Below are positions 1 through 8,612 of a DNA stretch of 64,000 nucleotides, piece by piece. The position numbers and the translations under genes are program-made. Origin of the DNA: Luteimonas huabeiensis HB2 (GTDB lineage: Bacteria; Pseudomonadota; Gammaproteobacteria; Xanthomonadales; Xanthomonadaceae). The stretch is from assembly GCF_000559025.1 (NCBI RefSeq), contig NZ_JAAN01000032.1, positions 47,391-111,390 of the forward strand, written 5' to 3'. Below the pieces are notes generated by a model that had not been told where the DNA came from, did not search any database, and saw only the letters and a program-made list of their open reading frames with translations. Positions within the stretch are counted from its first letter, which is position 1. Each line of letters starts with the position of its first letter.

Positions 1-702
1 CGCCGCATCGCGCAACGCCTCGCCCAGGTTGCTCTCGAAGCGCGCCTGCATCCGCACCGCGGTCTCGCGGCCCTGCGCGTCCAGCAGCCGCCACACGTCG
101 TGGCGTCCCCGGTTGCCGAACAGCAGTACGCCGTCGTGCGCAGCGAGATCGGCCGGCGTGCGCGGGGTGCCGCGCCGGGCGAGGTAGTCGGGCGAGGCGC
201 ACAGCACGTAGCGGTTGCGCGCCAGCGGCCGCGCGACCAGCGAGGAATCCGGCAGCGCACCGATGCGGATGGCCAGGTCGTAGCCGCCGCCGACCAGATC
301 CACCACGCGGTCGTCGAGGTCCAGGCTGATCCGCAGCGCCGGATGGGCCGCGAGGAAGTCCGGCAGCAGCGGCGAGATGTACTGGCGGCCGAACGAGGCC
401 GAGGCGGTCATCCGCAACACCCCGGACACGCCGCCGGCACCGCCGCTGCCGCGCAGGCTGGCGGCCAGGCTGTCGAACTCGTCGATCAGCGCGCGTCCCT
501 GCGCGGCCAGCAGCGAACCTTCCGGGGTCGGGTGCATGCGGCGCGTGGTCCGGTGCAGCAGGCGCACGCCCAGTTCGCGCTCGAGCCGCTTCAGCCGCTG
601 GCTGGCCACCGCCGGCGACAGGTCCAGGCTGCGCGCGGCAGCGCTGATGGAGCCCAGGTCGAGCGTGCGCAGGAACAGCGCGACGTCGCCTATCCGGTCC
701 AT
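1..702 (-). CDS. LysR-family transcriptional regulator (C-terminus cut by window edge)
   Basis: 234 codons are visible from an ATG at 702 and run off the left edge; the family is usually about 300 residues. The N-terminus (MDRIGDVALFLRTLDLGS, then AAARSLDLSPAVASQRLKRLE) is the classic LysR winged helix-turn-helix over residues 1-60. The remainder matches the start of the periplasmic-binding-like effector domain (RMTASASFGRQYISPLLPDF). It is divergent from an MFS exporter operon, the usual LysR arrangement, and the gap contains an inverted repeat of LysR-box form. I infer that it controls the exporter and the two reductases and its own expression. The effector is unknown. The next in-window upstream ATG is out of frame, which supports the start at 702. 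Confidence 0.93.
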   Translation of the reverse strand, partial: MDRIGDVALFLRTLDLGSISAAARSLDLSPAVASQRLKRLERELGVRLLHRTTRRMHPTPEGSLLAAQGRALIDEFDSLAASLRGSGGAGGVSGVLRMTASASFGRQYISPLLPDFLAAHPALRISLDLDDRVVDLVGGGYDLAIRIGALPDSSLVARPLARNRYVLCASPDYLARRGTPRTPADLAAHDGVLLFGNRGRHDVWRLLDAQGRETAVRMQARFESNLGEALRDAA

Positions 703-719
703 GTCCGCCCCATGCGATC

Positions 720-753
720 TTCAATATTCCATTGAAAGTGATTGGCGATTCTA
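720..753. promoter_or_regulatory. Candidate LysR operator plus lysR -10 box
   Basis: TTCAAT (720-725), 5 bases, then ATTGAA (731-736) forms a perfect inverted repeat of the T-N11-A type bound by LysR proteins. On the minus strand a TAGAAT hexamer (plus-strand 748-753) can serve as -10 for the regulator gene, placing the operator just downstream of its start and allowing autorepression. No convincing -35/-10 pair was found for the MFS gene, so activator-dependent transcription is possible. This is inference from sequence pattern only. Confidence 0.55.
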
Positions 754-814
754 CGCCTGTTTCGGCATCGCGGCGCCCGCCAGACTGGCCGCCTTCTCCC
801 GTTCCGGCCCACGC

Positions 815-2038
815 ATGCGCCCGCCCCTCCCCGCCCCGCCCGCCGCTTCCCACCGCCTGCCGCTGGCGCTGTACGCCTTGACCGCCGGCGCGTTCGGCAT
901 CGGCACCACCGAGTTCGTGATCATGGGCCTGCTGACCCAGGTGGCGGCCGACCTGCGGGTCAGCCTGCCCGCGGCCGGGCTGCTGATCTCCGGCTACGCG
1001 CTGGGCGTGTTCGTCGGCGCGCCGCTGCTCACGCTCGCCACCGCGCGGCTGCCGCGCAAGGCGGTACTGGTCGGGCTGATGGTGGTGTTCACGCTGGGCA
1101 ACCTCGCCTGCGCGCTGGCGCCCGGCTACGGCGGCCTGATGGCCGCGCGGGTGGTCACCGCGCTGGCCCACGGCACCTTCTTCGGCGTGGGCGCGGTGGT
1201 CGCGACCGGGCTGGTGCCGCGCGAGCGCCAGGCGTCGGCGATCTCGCTCATGTTCGCCGGCCTGACCGTGGCCACCCTGCTCGGGGTGCCCGCCGGTGCC
1301 TGGCTCGGCCTGCAGGCGGGCTGGCGCGCCACGTTCTGGGCGGTGGCCGCGCTGGGGGTGCTGGCCACCGCGGTGATCGCCGCGCTGGTGCCGGCCGAGC
1401 GAGCGCGCCCGGCGCCGCTGCGCACGGCCCAGCAGATCGCGGCGGTCGCACGCCCGCAGGTACTGCTCGGCCTGTCGATGACGGTGCTGGGTTTCGCCGG
1501 GGTGTTCACCGTGTACACCTTCATCCAGCCGATCCTGCTGCGGGTGACCGGACTGTCGGAAGCGGCGGTGTCTCCGGTGCTGCTGGTGTTCGGCGTGGGC
1601 ATGATCGCCGGCAACCTGCTCGGCGGCCGGCTCGCCGACCGCCGCCCGGCCGCGTCGCTGCCGATCACCCTGGGCGCACTGGCCGCGGTCATCGGCACGC
1701 TCGGCCTGGCGATGCACTCGGCGCCGGCGATGGTGCTGTGCACCGGCCTGCTGGGCGTGGCCGCGTTCGCCACCGTGTCGCCGATGCAGCTGTGGGTGCT
1801 GCGGCAGGCCGGCGACGCCGGCCGCACGCTGGCCTCCAGCCTCAACATCGGCGCCTTCAACCTCGGCAACGCGCTCGGCGCCTGGCTCGGCGGGCTGGTC
1901 CTGGCGCGCGGCGGCGGCCTGGCCGCGACCGCGCCCGCCGGCGCCGCGGCCACCCTGGCCGGGCTCACGCTGGCGATCGCCGCGATCCGCCTGGCCGGCC
2001 GCGAAGCCACGCCGGCAGCCCTGCCCGACGCCTGCTGA
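815..2038 (+). CDS. MFS exporter (AraJ/YdhP-like drug or sugar efflux permease)
   Basis: 407 residues of very hydrophobic sequence with about 12 membrane segments. The opening segment (LALYALTAGAFGIGTTEFVIMGLL) and the following VAADLRVSLPAAGLLISGYALGV stretch are diagnostic of the DHA1 subfamily containing AraJ, YdhP and chloramphenicol exporters. The frame stays open further upstream, but ATG 815 puts a short proline-rich cytoplasmic tail before the first membrane helix, as in relatives. It is the first gene after the LysR intergenic region and is followed 30 bases later by an aldo/keto reductase. Substrate cannot be read from sequence. Confidence 0.88.
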   Translation: MRPPLPAPPAASHRLPLALYALTAGAFGIGTTEFVIMGLLTQVAADLRVSLPAAGLLISGYALGVFVGAPLLTLATARLPRKAVLVGLMVVFTLGNLACALAPGYGGLMAARVVTALAHGTFFGVGAVVATGLVPRERQASAISLMFAGLTVATLLGVPAGAWLGLQAGWRATFWAVAALGVLATAVIAALVPAERARPAPLRTAQQIAAVARPQVLLGLSMTVLGFAGVFTVYTFIQPILLRVTGLSEAAVSPVLLVFGVGMIAGNLLGGRLADRRPAASLPITLGALAAVIGTLGLAMHSAPAMVLCTGLLGVAAFATVSPMQLWVLRQAGDAGRTLASSLNIGAFNLGNALGAWLGGLVLARGGGLAATAPAGAAATLAGLTLAIAAIRLAGREATPAALPDAC

Positions 2039-2068
2039 TCCCGTTCCCTCCCAACCGGAAGACCCACC

Positions 2069-3121
2069 ATGGACATGCGTTTCCTGGGCGCCTCGGGCCT
2101 CAGGGTTCCCGCCCTCGGCTTCGGCGTCGGCACCTTCGGCGGCCGCGGCCCCCTGTTCGGCGCCTGGGGCGACACCGGCCCCGACGAAGCGACCCGGCTG
2201 ATCGACATCTGCCTCGACGCCGGGGTCAATTTCTTCGACACCGCCGACGTCTACTCCGACGGCGCCTCGGAAGAGGTACTCGGCCGCGCCGTGCGCGGGC
2301 GCCGCGACCGCGTGCTGCTGTCGACCAAGGTCGGCCTGCGCCTGGGCGAGGATGCCAACGCCGTCGGCAGCTCGCGCTTCCACCTGTTGCGCGCGGTCGA
2401 GGACAGCCTGCGCCGGCTCGGCACCGATTACCTCGACCTGCTGCAGCTGCATGCCTTCGATGCGCGCACGCCGGTGGAGGAGACGCTGTCGACGCTGGAC
2501 GGCCTGGTCCGCGCCGGCAAGGTGCGCTACCTGGGCGCGTCGAACTACTCCGGCTGGCAACTGATGAAGTCGCTGGCCGCCGCCGACCGCCACGGCTGGA
2601 GCCGCTACGTGGCGCACCAGGCCTACTACTCGCTGATCGGCCGCGACTACGAATGGGAACTGATGCCGCTGGCCCTGGACCAGGGCCTGGGCGCGGTGGT
2701 GTGGAGCCCGCTGGGCTGGGGCCGGCTGACCGGCAGGATCCGCCGCGACCGGCCGCTGCCGGCCGGCAGCCGCCTGCACGAGACCGCCGGCTTCGCGCCG
2801 CCGGTGGAGGACGCGCGGCTGTACCGCGTGGTCGATGCGCTCGACGCGGTCGCCGCCGAGACCGGGCGCAGCGTGCCGCAGGTCGCGCTGAACTGGCTGC
2901 TGCAGCGGCCCACCGTCTCCACCGTGCTGGTCGGCGCGCGCAACGAGGCGCAGTTGCGCGAGAACCTCGGCGCCGTCGGCTGGTCGCTGGATCCTGCGCA
3001 GGTCGCGCGGCTGGATGCGGCGAGCGCCGTCGCGCCGCCGTATCCCTACTACCCTTACTGGAACGGGCAGTTCGCCGAACGCAGCCCCGCCCCCGTCCCC
3101 CGCTACGAGGAATCCGCATGA
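2069..3121 (+). CDS. Aldo/keto reductase
   Basis: 350 residues with the AKR (beta/alpha)8 barrel pattern. The catalytic tetrad is visible: Asp in FFDTADVYSDG, Tyr in the same motif, Lys in LLSTKVGL and His in LDLLQLHAFD. The C-terminal NADPH-binding segment (TVSTVLVGARNEAQLRENL) is also typical. The start has a GGAAG ribosome site about 9 bases upstream. Its stop overlaps the start of the next gene (ATGA), so the two are translationally coupled. It belongs to the broad aryl-alcohol-dehydrogenase-like/YajO group. It probably reduces carbonyl compounds, with substrate unknown. Confidence 0.9.
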   Translation: MDMRFLGASGLRVPALGFGVGTFGGRGPLFGAWGDTGPDEATRLIDICLDAGVNFFDTADVYSDGASEEVLGRAVRGRRDRVLLSTKVGLRLGEDANAVGSSRFHLLRAVEDSLRRLGTDYLDLLQLHAFDARTPVEETLSTLDGLVRAGKVRYLGASNYSGWQLMKSLAAADRHGWSRYVAHQAYYSLIGRDYEWELMPLALDQGLGAVVWSPLGWGRLTGRIRRDRPLPAGSRLHETAGFAPPVEDARLYRVVDALDAVAAETGRSVPQVALNWLLQRPTVSTVLVGARNEAQLRENLGAVGWSLDPAQVARLDAASAVAPPYPYYPYWNGQFAERSPAPVPRYEESA

Positions 3122-4134
3122 AAGCCATCGCCATGACCCGCCCGCTGCCCATCGACGATCCCGAGGCGCTGGTCGAGATCGAACTCGACCTGCCCGAGCC
3201 CGGTCCGCGCGATCTGCGCGTGCGCGTGGACGCGGTCTCGGTCAACCCGGTCGATACCAAGCTGCGCCGCGCGCCGCTGCCCGATGGCGCGGCGCATCGC
3301 GTGCTCGGCTACGACGCGGCCGGCGTCGTCGAGGCGATCGGCGCGCAGGTGCGCGGCTTCGCCGTCGGCGACGCGGTGTACTACGCCGGCGACGTCTCGC
3401 GCCCGGGCAGCAACGCGCAGTTCCAACTGGTGGACGAGCGGCTGGTCGCGCGCAAGCCGCAATCGCTGGACTTCGCCCAGGCCGCGGCGCTGCCGCTGAC
3501 CGCGATCACCGCCTGGGAACTGCTGTTCGAACGCATGCCCTACGCCTTCGACGGCGGCGGCGCCGGCAAGACGCTGCTGGCCATCGGCGGCGCCGGCGGC
3601 GTCGGCTCGGTCGCGATCCAGCTGGCGAAGCTCGCCGGCTTCACGGTGGTCGCCACCGCCTCGCGCGAGGAGACCGTCGCCTGGTGCCGCGAACTGGGCG
3701 CCGACCATGTCGTCGACCACCGCCAGCCGCTGGCGCCGCAGTTGCGGGCGCTGGGCCTGGCTGCCGTGGAGGCCGCGATCAACCTCGCCGACACCGACCG
3801 CTACTGGGACGAACTGGGCGAACTGCTGGCGCCGCAGGGCCACCTCGGCCTGATCGTGGAGCCGGCCGGCGCGCTCAGGATCGGCGATCCCTACAAGGCC
3901 AAGTGCATCGGCATCCATTGGGAAATGATGTTCGCGCGCCCGCGCTTCCGGACCGCGGACATGGATGCGCAGGGGCGCATCCTGGCGCGCGTGGCGGACC
4001 TGATCGACGCCGGCCGGCTGCGCGGCACCTGGACCGAGACGCTCTCGCCGATCGGCGCCGGGACGCTGCGCGAGGCGCACCGGCGCCTGGAGTCCGGGCG
4101 CACGATCGGCAAGCTCGTGGCCGCCGGCTGGTAG
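3118..4134 (+). CDS. Zinc-free alcohol dehydrogenase/quinone oxidoreductase-like MDR protein
   Basis: 338 residues of the medium-chain dehydrogenase/reductase superfamily. The GroES-like N-terminal half (VDAVSVNPVDTKLRRAPLP, GYDAAGVVEAIG) is followed by a Rossmann NADPH site (GGAGGVGSVAIQLAKLAG) near residues 158-175. The cysteine/histidine ligands for catalytic and structural zinc are absent, so it is of the quinone-reductase type even though relatives are often labelled zinc-type. ATG overlaps the stop of the aldo/keto reductase by four bases. With the exporter and reductase it forms a three-gene unit suited to detoxifying and exporting reactive carbonyls or quinones (inference). Confidence 0.88.
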   Translation: MKAIAMTRPLPIDDPEALVEIELDLPEPGPRDLRVRVDAVSVNPVDTKLRRAPLPDGAAHRVLGYDAAGVVEAIGAQVRGFAVGDAVYYAGDVSRPGSNAQFQLVDERLVARKPQSLDFAQAAALPLTAITAWELLFERMPYAFDGGGAGKTLLAIGGAGGVGSVAIQLAKLAGFTVVATASREETVAWCRELGADHVVDHRQPLAPQLRALGLAAVEAAINLADTDRYWDELGELLAPQGHLGLIVEPAGALRIGDPYKAKCIGIHWEMMFARPRFRTADMDAQGRILARVADLIDAGRLRGTWTETLSPIGAGTLREAHRRLESGRTIGKLVAAGW

Positions 4135-4489
4135 CAGCGCGCACGCGCGCCGGCGGCGCCGGAGCGGCCCGGCGAGCGGCTTCGGCGCTTACCGCACCCG
4201 GCTGAACAGGGCAAGGATCGGCGCGAATCCCATTCAGGATGGGTTTGGACAGGCGCCCTTAACGTGCGCGCACCTTCCGGGGGGCCCTCCCCGGAAACCG
4301 GTCCGGGCCGCGTTCGGCGGCCCGGTCCCGGGCACAAAGCGCGCCGCAGAGCCGCTGCCCTTGTCGCGAATCCCTCGCGAGCGTCCCGGCGCCGATGCCG
4401 GACGTGCCTATCGCCATGCCGGTCCGTCGCGCCGTCCTCGCCCCAGGCGACGATGCCGCGAGCCCGGCGCAACGGAGCAAGGACCGAAC
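4135..4489. other. Non-coding gap between the reductase operon and the cell wall hydrolase
   Basis: No credible gene. Two stem-loops are visible: TTCCGGGG (4275-4282) pairing with CCCCGGAA (4289-4296), and GGGCCGC (4305-4311) pairing with GCGGCCC (4317-4323) around a GTTCG loop. Neither is followed by a T tract. They may form a leader structure or termination region for the preceding operon. No clear promoter hexamers were recognised. Confidence 0.4.
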
Positions 4490-4948
4490 ATGCAACTGAG
4501 CTGGATCCTTTGGCTGGCCTCGATCCTTCCCCAGCCCGCCGCCGACTCGCTGTGCCTGAGCACCACCGTGTACCTGGAGGCCCGCAACCAGTCCGAGCGC
4601 GGCCAGAAGGCCGTCGCCGAGGTCGCCCTGCGCCGCCAGGACAGCGGCCTGTGGGGCCGTTCGATGTGCGAAGTGGTGACCGCGCGCAACCAGTTCGCGC
4701 CGACCATCGTGTCGCCGCGCACGCGGCTGAGCAACGTCGAGGCGTGGTCGCAGGCGGTCACGATCGCGCTGGAATCCGAGCGCAACTGGGCGCTGCCGCC
4801 CGGCGAGCGCACCGAGATCGTGCCGGGCGCGAGCCATTTCATGGCCCACGGCATCGCCAGCCCGAGCTGGCGCAACGCCTACCAGGTGGCGCAGATCGGC
4901 GACCACACCTTCCTGCGCGTGCAGACGCTGACCCCGCGCGGCTCCTGA
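4490..4948 (+). CDS. SleB-type cell wall hydrolase
   Basis: 152 residues. A hydrophobic N-terminal segment (MQLSWILWLASILPQPAADS) looks like a signal peptide. Mature sequence begins with LSTTVYLEARNQSERGQKAV, the hallmark of the Hydrolase_2/SleB family, whose Glu in the YLEAR motif is the catalytic acid. Later conserved parts include FAPTIVS and ASHFMAHG. The family contains peptidoglycan lytic enzymes. ATG at 4490 follows GGAGCAAGGA; upstream in-frame codons would spoil the signal peptide. Single gene, not obviously in an operon. Confidence 0.82.
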   Translation: MQLSWILWLASILPQPAADSLCLSTTVYLEARNQSERGQKAVAEVALRRQDSGLWGRSMCEVVTARNQFAPTIVSPRTRLSNVEAWSQAVTIALESERNWALPPGERTEIVPGASHFMAHGIASPSWRNAYQVAQIGDHTFLRVQTLTPRGS

Positions 4949-5125
4949 TCGCCGGCGGCGGCACGCCGCACGCGCGCGTGGAAGACGGCCCCGACTGGCC
5001 TTCGCCGATTCCGACGCGCATCCGACCTTCCGTTCGCTTCTGGGCGCTGCGCGTCCTCGACGCCCAGTCCGGCCGCGTCGCGATCGAGAAGCGGCCCGTC
5101 CGCCGGCGCGGACGGGCCACGCCGG

Positions 5126-6280
5126 TCAGCCGCGCCGGTCGATCGGCACGAACTCGAGGTTCTCGGGACCGGTGTAATTGGCGCTCGGGCGGATGATCTT
5201 GCCGTCGATGCGCTGCTCGATCACGTGCGCGCTCCAGCCGGAGGTGCGCGCGATCACGAACAGCGGGGTGAACATCGCCGTCGGCACGCCCATCATGTGG
5301 TAGCTGACCGCGCTGAACCAGTCGAGGTTGGGAAACATCTTCTTGATGTCCCACATCACCGTCTCCAGACGTTCGGCGATGTCGTACATCTTGGTGCTGC
5401 CCTGCTCCACCGACAGCTGGCGCGCGACCTCCTTGATGACCTGGTTGCGCGGATCGCCGGTGGTGTAGACCGGGTGGCCGAAGCCGATCACCACTTCCTT
5501 GCGCTCCACCCGCGCGCGGATGTCGGCTTCCGCCTCGTCCGGCGTGTCGTAGCGCTTCTGCACCTCGAAGGCGACCTCGTTGGCGCCGCCGTGCTTGGGC
5601 CCGCGCAGCGCGCCGATCGCGCCGGCGATGCAGGAATACAGGTCGCTGCCGGTACCGGCGATCACGCGCGCGGCGAAGGTGGAGGCGTTGAACTCGTGCT
5701 CGGCGTAGAGGATCAGCGAGGTGTGCATCGCGCGCACCCAGCTCTCGCGCGGCTCGGTGCCGTGCAGCAGGCGTAGGAAGTGGCCGCCGATCGAATCGTC
5801 GTCGGTCTCCACCTCGATGCGCCGGCCGTTGTGGCTGAAGTGGTACCAGTACAGCAGCATCGAGCCGAGCGAGGCCATCAGCTTGTCGGCGATGTCGCGC
5901 GCGCCGGGATGGTTGTGGTCGTCCTTCTCCGGCTGCAGGCAGCCCAGCGCCGACACGCCGGTGCGCATGACGTCCATCGGGTGCGCCGACGGCGGCAGTT
6001 GCTCCAGCACCGCCTTGACCGCGGCCGGCACCCCGCGCAGCGATTTCAGCTTGGCCTTGTAGCCGCGCAGCTCGGCCGCGGTGGGCAGCTTGCCGTGCAC
6101 CAGCAGGTAGGCGATCTCCTCGAACTCGCTGGTGGTGGCGATGTCGAGGATGTCGTAGCCGCGGTAGTGCAGGTCGTTGCCGCTGCGCCCCACGGTACAC
6201 AGCGCGGTGTTGCCGGCCGCGGTGCCGCTCAACGCGACGGATTTCTTCGGCTTGAACGCCGGGGCGGTGGTCTGGCTCAT
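5126..6280 (-). CDS. prpC: 2-methylcitrate synthase
   Basis: 384 residues, the usual PrpC length. It condenses propionyl-CoA with oxaloacetate to 2-methylcitrate, the entry step of the methylcitrate cycle in the cytoplasm. The catalytic triad of the citrate synthase family is present: His230 in RGPKHGGAN, His269 in [13 protein letters not shown] and Asp320 in FPNLDWFSA. The short N-terminus without the zinc-like extension of GltA, and the LHYRGYDI and [12 protein letters not shown] segments, favour PrpC over housekeeping citrate synthase. It lies about 120 bases downstream of prpB on the same strand, so the two are probably cotranscribed as prpBC. Confidence 0.95.
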   Translation of the reverse strand: MSQTTAPAFKPKKSVALSGTAAGNTALCTVGRSGNDLHYRGYDILDIATTSEFEEIAYLLVHGKLPTAAELRGYKAKLKSLRGVPAAVKAVLEQLPPSAHPMDVMRTGVSALGCLQPEKDDHNHPGARDIADKLMASLGSMLLYWYHFSHNGRRIEVETDDDSIGGHFLRLLHGTEPRESWVRAMHTSLILYAEHEFNASTFAARVIAGTGSDLYSCIAGAIGALRGPKHGGANEVAFEVQKRYDTPDEAEADIRARVERKEVVIGFGHPVYTTGDPRNQVIKEVARQLSVEQGSTKMYDIAERLETVMWDIKKMFPNLDWFSAVSYHMMGVPTAMFTPLFVIARTSGWSAHVIEQRIDGKIIRPSANYTGPENLEFVPIDRRG

Positions 6281-6398
6281 CTGCTCGCTCCTTCAAGAGC
6301 GTGCCGGCCGCGGATCTGCGCGGATCGGCACGGATTGAGAACTTCGATCGTCGGTTTCGCTATGCCCGCGCTCATCCGCGGAAAATCCCCGTGGCGCG

Positions 6399-7301
6399 TC
6401 ATTTCTTCGATGCGAACAGCGCATCCAGGCGCTGCTCGAAGGCGTGGTAGCCGATGCGCTCGTACAGCTCCTCGCGGGTCTGCATGGTATCCAGCACCGC
6501 GCGCTGGGTGCCGTCGCGGCGCACCGCCTCGTAGACCGCCTCGGCGGCCTTGTTGGCGGCGCGGAAGGCCGACAGCGGGAACAGCTGGATCGCCACGCCC
6601 GCCTGCGCCAGCTCGTCGCGGGCGAACAGCGGGGTGGCGCCGAACTCGGTGATGTTGGCCAGCACCGGCACCTTCACCGCATCGACGAAGCGGCGGTAGG
6701 TGTCCAGGTCGTAGGCGGCCTCGGCGAAGATGCCGTCGGCGCCGGCCTCCACGCAGGCGATCGCGCGCTCGATCGCGGCGTCCACACCGTCCACCGCGAT
6801 CGCGTCGGTGCGCGCGATCAGGAAGAAGGCCGGATCGGTCCTGGCGTCGGCGGCGGCCTTGACCCGGTCGACCATCTCGTCCTGCGGCACGATCTCCTTG
6901 CCGGGCCGGTGGCCGCAGCGCTTGGCGCCGACCTGGTCCTCGATGTGGCAGGCGGCGGCGCCGGCCTTGATCAGCGACTTCACCGTGCGCTCGATGTTGA
7001 ACGCGCTGGGGCCGAAGCCGGTGTCGATGTCGACCAGCAGCGGCAGGTCGCAGACGTCGGTGATGCGGCGCACGTCGATCAGCACGTCCTCCAGGGTGTT
7101 GATCCCCAGGTCCGGCAGGCCCAGCGAACCGGCCGCCACGCCGCCGCCGGACAGGTAGATCGCGCGGAAGCCGGCGCGGCGCGCGAGCAGCGCGTGGTTG
7201 GCGTTGATCGCGCCGATCACCTGCAGCGGCGATTCCTCGGCGAGGGCGGCGCGGAACCTCGCGCCCGGGCTGGCGGGGGCGCCGGCGTGTTGCGGGCTCA
7301 T
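6399..7301 (-). CDS. prpB: 2-methylisocitrate lyase
   Basis: 300 residues of the isocitrate lyase/PEP mutase superfamily. It cleaves 2-methylisocitrate to succinate and pyruvate. Metal-binding DIDTGFG lies at residues 91-97 and the catalytic cysteine is Cys129 in AKRCGH, the PrpB version of the lyase signature. ATG 7301 is preceded by AAGGAG at a five-base spacing, which decides the start against the much longer open frame. First gene of a probable prpBC transcript; divergent from the HTH-citrate synthase, with a palindromic site between them overlapping its likely -35. Confidence 0.95.
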   Translation of the reverse strand: MSPQHAGAPASPGARFRAALAEESPLQVIGAINANHALLARRAGFRAIYLSGGGVAAGSLGLPDLGINTLEDVLIDVRRITDVCDLPLLVDIDTGFGPSAFNIERTVKSLIKAGAAACHIEDQVGAKRCGHRPGKEIVPQDEMVDRVKAAADARTDPAFFLIARTDAIAVDGVDAAIERAIACVEAGADGIFAEAAYDLDTYRRFVDAVKVPVLANITEFGATPLFARDELAQAGVAIQLFPLSAFRAANKAAEAVYEAVRRDGTQRAVLDTMQTREELYERIGYHAFEQRLDALFASKK

Positions 7302-7355
7302 CGGGACTCCTTGGAGGATGGCGTGCGGGCCGACAATCTGGCACCGCCGTACCCG

Positions 7356-7382
7356 TTGATCAATCTTGATCGGATCGATCAA
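7356..7382. promoter_or_regulatory. Palindromic operator candidate between prpB and the HTH-citrate synthase
   Basis: The 90-base divergent gap contains TTGATCAA (7356-7363, a perfect palindrome) and then TTGATC (7366-7371), five bases, GATCAA (7377-7382), a second inverted repeat. The two TTGATC copies start ten bases apart, one helical turn. On the minus strand, TTGATC (plus 7358-7363) can act as the prpB -35 with CAGATT 17 bases downstream as a weak -10. A protein bound here would block prpB and the divergent gene together. The divergent HTH protein is the obvious candidate ligand (inference). Confidence 0.6.
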
Positions 7383-7391
7383 TCTGTCGGC

Positions 7392-8612
7392 ATGAGCGCC
7401 GATGCCGACCTCCTCACCGCCCGCCAGGCCTGCGCCCTGCTGGGAATCAGCCGGGCGACGCTGTACGCCTACGTCAGCCGCGGCCTGCTGCGCTCGCGAC
7501 CCGGCGCCGACCACCGCAGCCGCGGCTACCTGCGCCAGGAGGTGGAGCGGCTGGCGCAGCGCCAGCGCAGCGGCCGCGGCGCGGCGCGCGGGGCGGCGCA
7601 GAGCCTGGACCGCGGACTGCCGGTGCTGGAGACGCGGATCTCGCTGATCCGCCCCGACAGCCCCTACTACCGCGGCCGCTCGGCGGTCGCGGCGGTACGC
7701 GCCGGGGCCACGCTGGAAGACGCCGCCCGGCTGTTGTGGGATTGCGGCGCCGACGATCCCTTCGCCGATCCGGCGGAGACCGGCTGGCCGCCCCGGGTCG
7801 CGGCGCTGGCCAACGATGCCGCGCTGCCGCCGCTGGAGCGCGCGATGGCCGCGCTGCCGCTGCTGGCGCTCGACGCCCCGCGCTCCTTCAGCGCCGCGCC
7901 GCGCGCGCGCCACCGGACCGCGGCCGCGCTGCTGCGGCAGACCGCGGCGCTGCTGGTGGCGGCCGCGCCGGCGCCCGGCCCGGTGCACCGGCAACTGGCC
8001 GCGGCCTGGCGCCCCGGCGACGCCGCCTTCGCCGATCTCGTGCGCGCGGCGCTGGTGCTGTGCGCCGACCACGAACTCAACGTCTCCGCCTTCGCCGCGC
8101 GCGTGGTCGCCTCCACCGGCGCGCACCTGCACGCCACCGCCTGCGCCGGGCTGGCCGCGCTGTCCGGGCCGCGCCACGGCGGCGCCACCGCGCGCGCCTA
8201 CGCGCTGATCGCGCAGGCGCGCGAAGGCGACGCGCGGGCCGCCATCGCCGAGCGCTGGCGGCGCGGCGACGACCTGCCCGGCTTCGGCCACGCGCTGTAT
8301 CCCGACGGCGATCCGCGCGCGGCGGAACTGCTGGCGCGCCTGCGCGCGGCCTGCGATGGCGCGCCGGCGCTCGCAGAACTCGACGCGATCGTCGCCGCCG
8401 CCGAGGAGGTCAGCGGCGAGCGCCCCAACATCGACTTCATGCTGGCCGCGATCTGCCATGCCCACGCGTTGCCGGCACCGCCGGCGCTGGTGCTGTTCGC
8501 GGCCGGCCGGCTCACCGGCTGGCTGGCGCACGCGCTGGAGCAGCAGGCGCTGGGCCGGCTGATCCGGCCGCGCGCGCGCTACACCGGCATCGCCCCCGGC
8601 CAGGCGCCATAG
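7392..8612 (+). CDS. Helix-turn-helix/citrate synthase fusion, putative metabolite-sensing regulator of prpBC
   Basis: 406 residues. Residues 8-35 ([20 protein letters not shown]) are an excisionase/MerR-like helix-turn-helix; a basic linker follows to about residue 70; residues about 75-400 are a citrate synthase fold. All three catalytic positions survive: His262 in SGPRHGG, His300 in [13 protein letters not shown] and Asp348 in RPNIDFM. It is divergent from prpB with palindromes in between, so I infer that it senses a substrate or product such as methylcitrate, oxaloacetate or propionyl-CoA and represses or activates prpBC, possibly while still catalytic. ATG 7392 is chosen because relatives begin just before the LTA motif, but it lacks a Shine-Dalgarno site. 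GTG 7323 has GGAGG five bases upstream and would add 23 residues encoded across the palindromes. Confidence 0.82.
   Translation: MSADADLLTARQACALLGISRATLYAYVSRGLLRSRPGADHRSRGYLRQEVERLAQRQRSGRGAARGAAQSLDRGLPVLETRISLIRPDSPYYRGRSAVAAVRAGATLEDAARLLWDCGADDPFADPAETGWPPRVAALANDAALPPLERAMAALPLLALDAPRSFSAAPRARHRTAAALLRQTAALLVAAAPAPGPVHRQLAAAWRPGDAAFADLVRAALVLCADHELNVSAFAARVVASTGAHLHATACAGLAALSGPRHGGATARAYALIAQAREGDARAAIAERWRRGDDLPGFGHALYPDGDPRAAELLARLRAACDGAPALAELDAIVAAAEEVSGERPNIDFMLAAICHAHALPAPPALVLFAAGRLTGWLAHALEQQALGRLIRPRARYTGIAPGQAP

Noticed and set aside
100..735. Plus-strand open frame over the LysR gene
   Set aside because: Antisense to a clear LysR helix-turn-helix and effector domain; Gln/Arg-rich with no domain.
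4264..5196. Alternative Arg/Pro-rich frame across the cell wall hydrolase region
   Set aside because: Lacks any recognisable domain and conflicts with the SleB-family frame, which has a signal peptide and conserved YLEAR motif.
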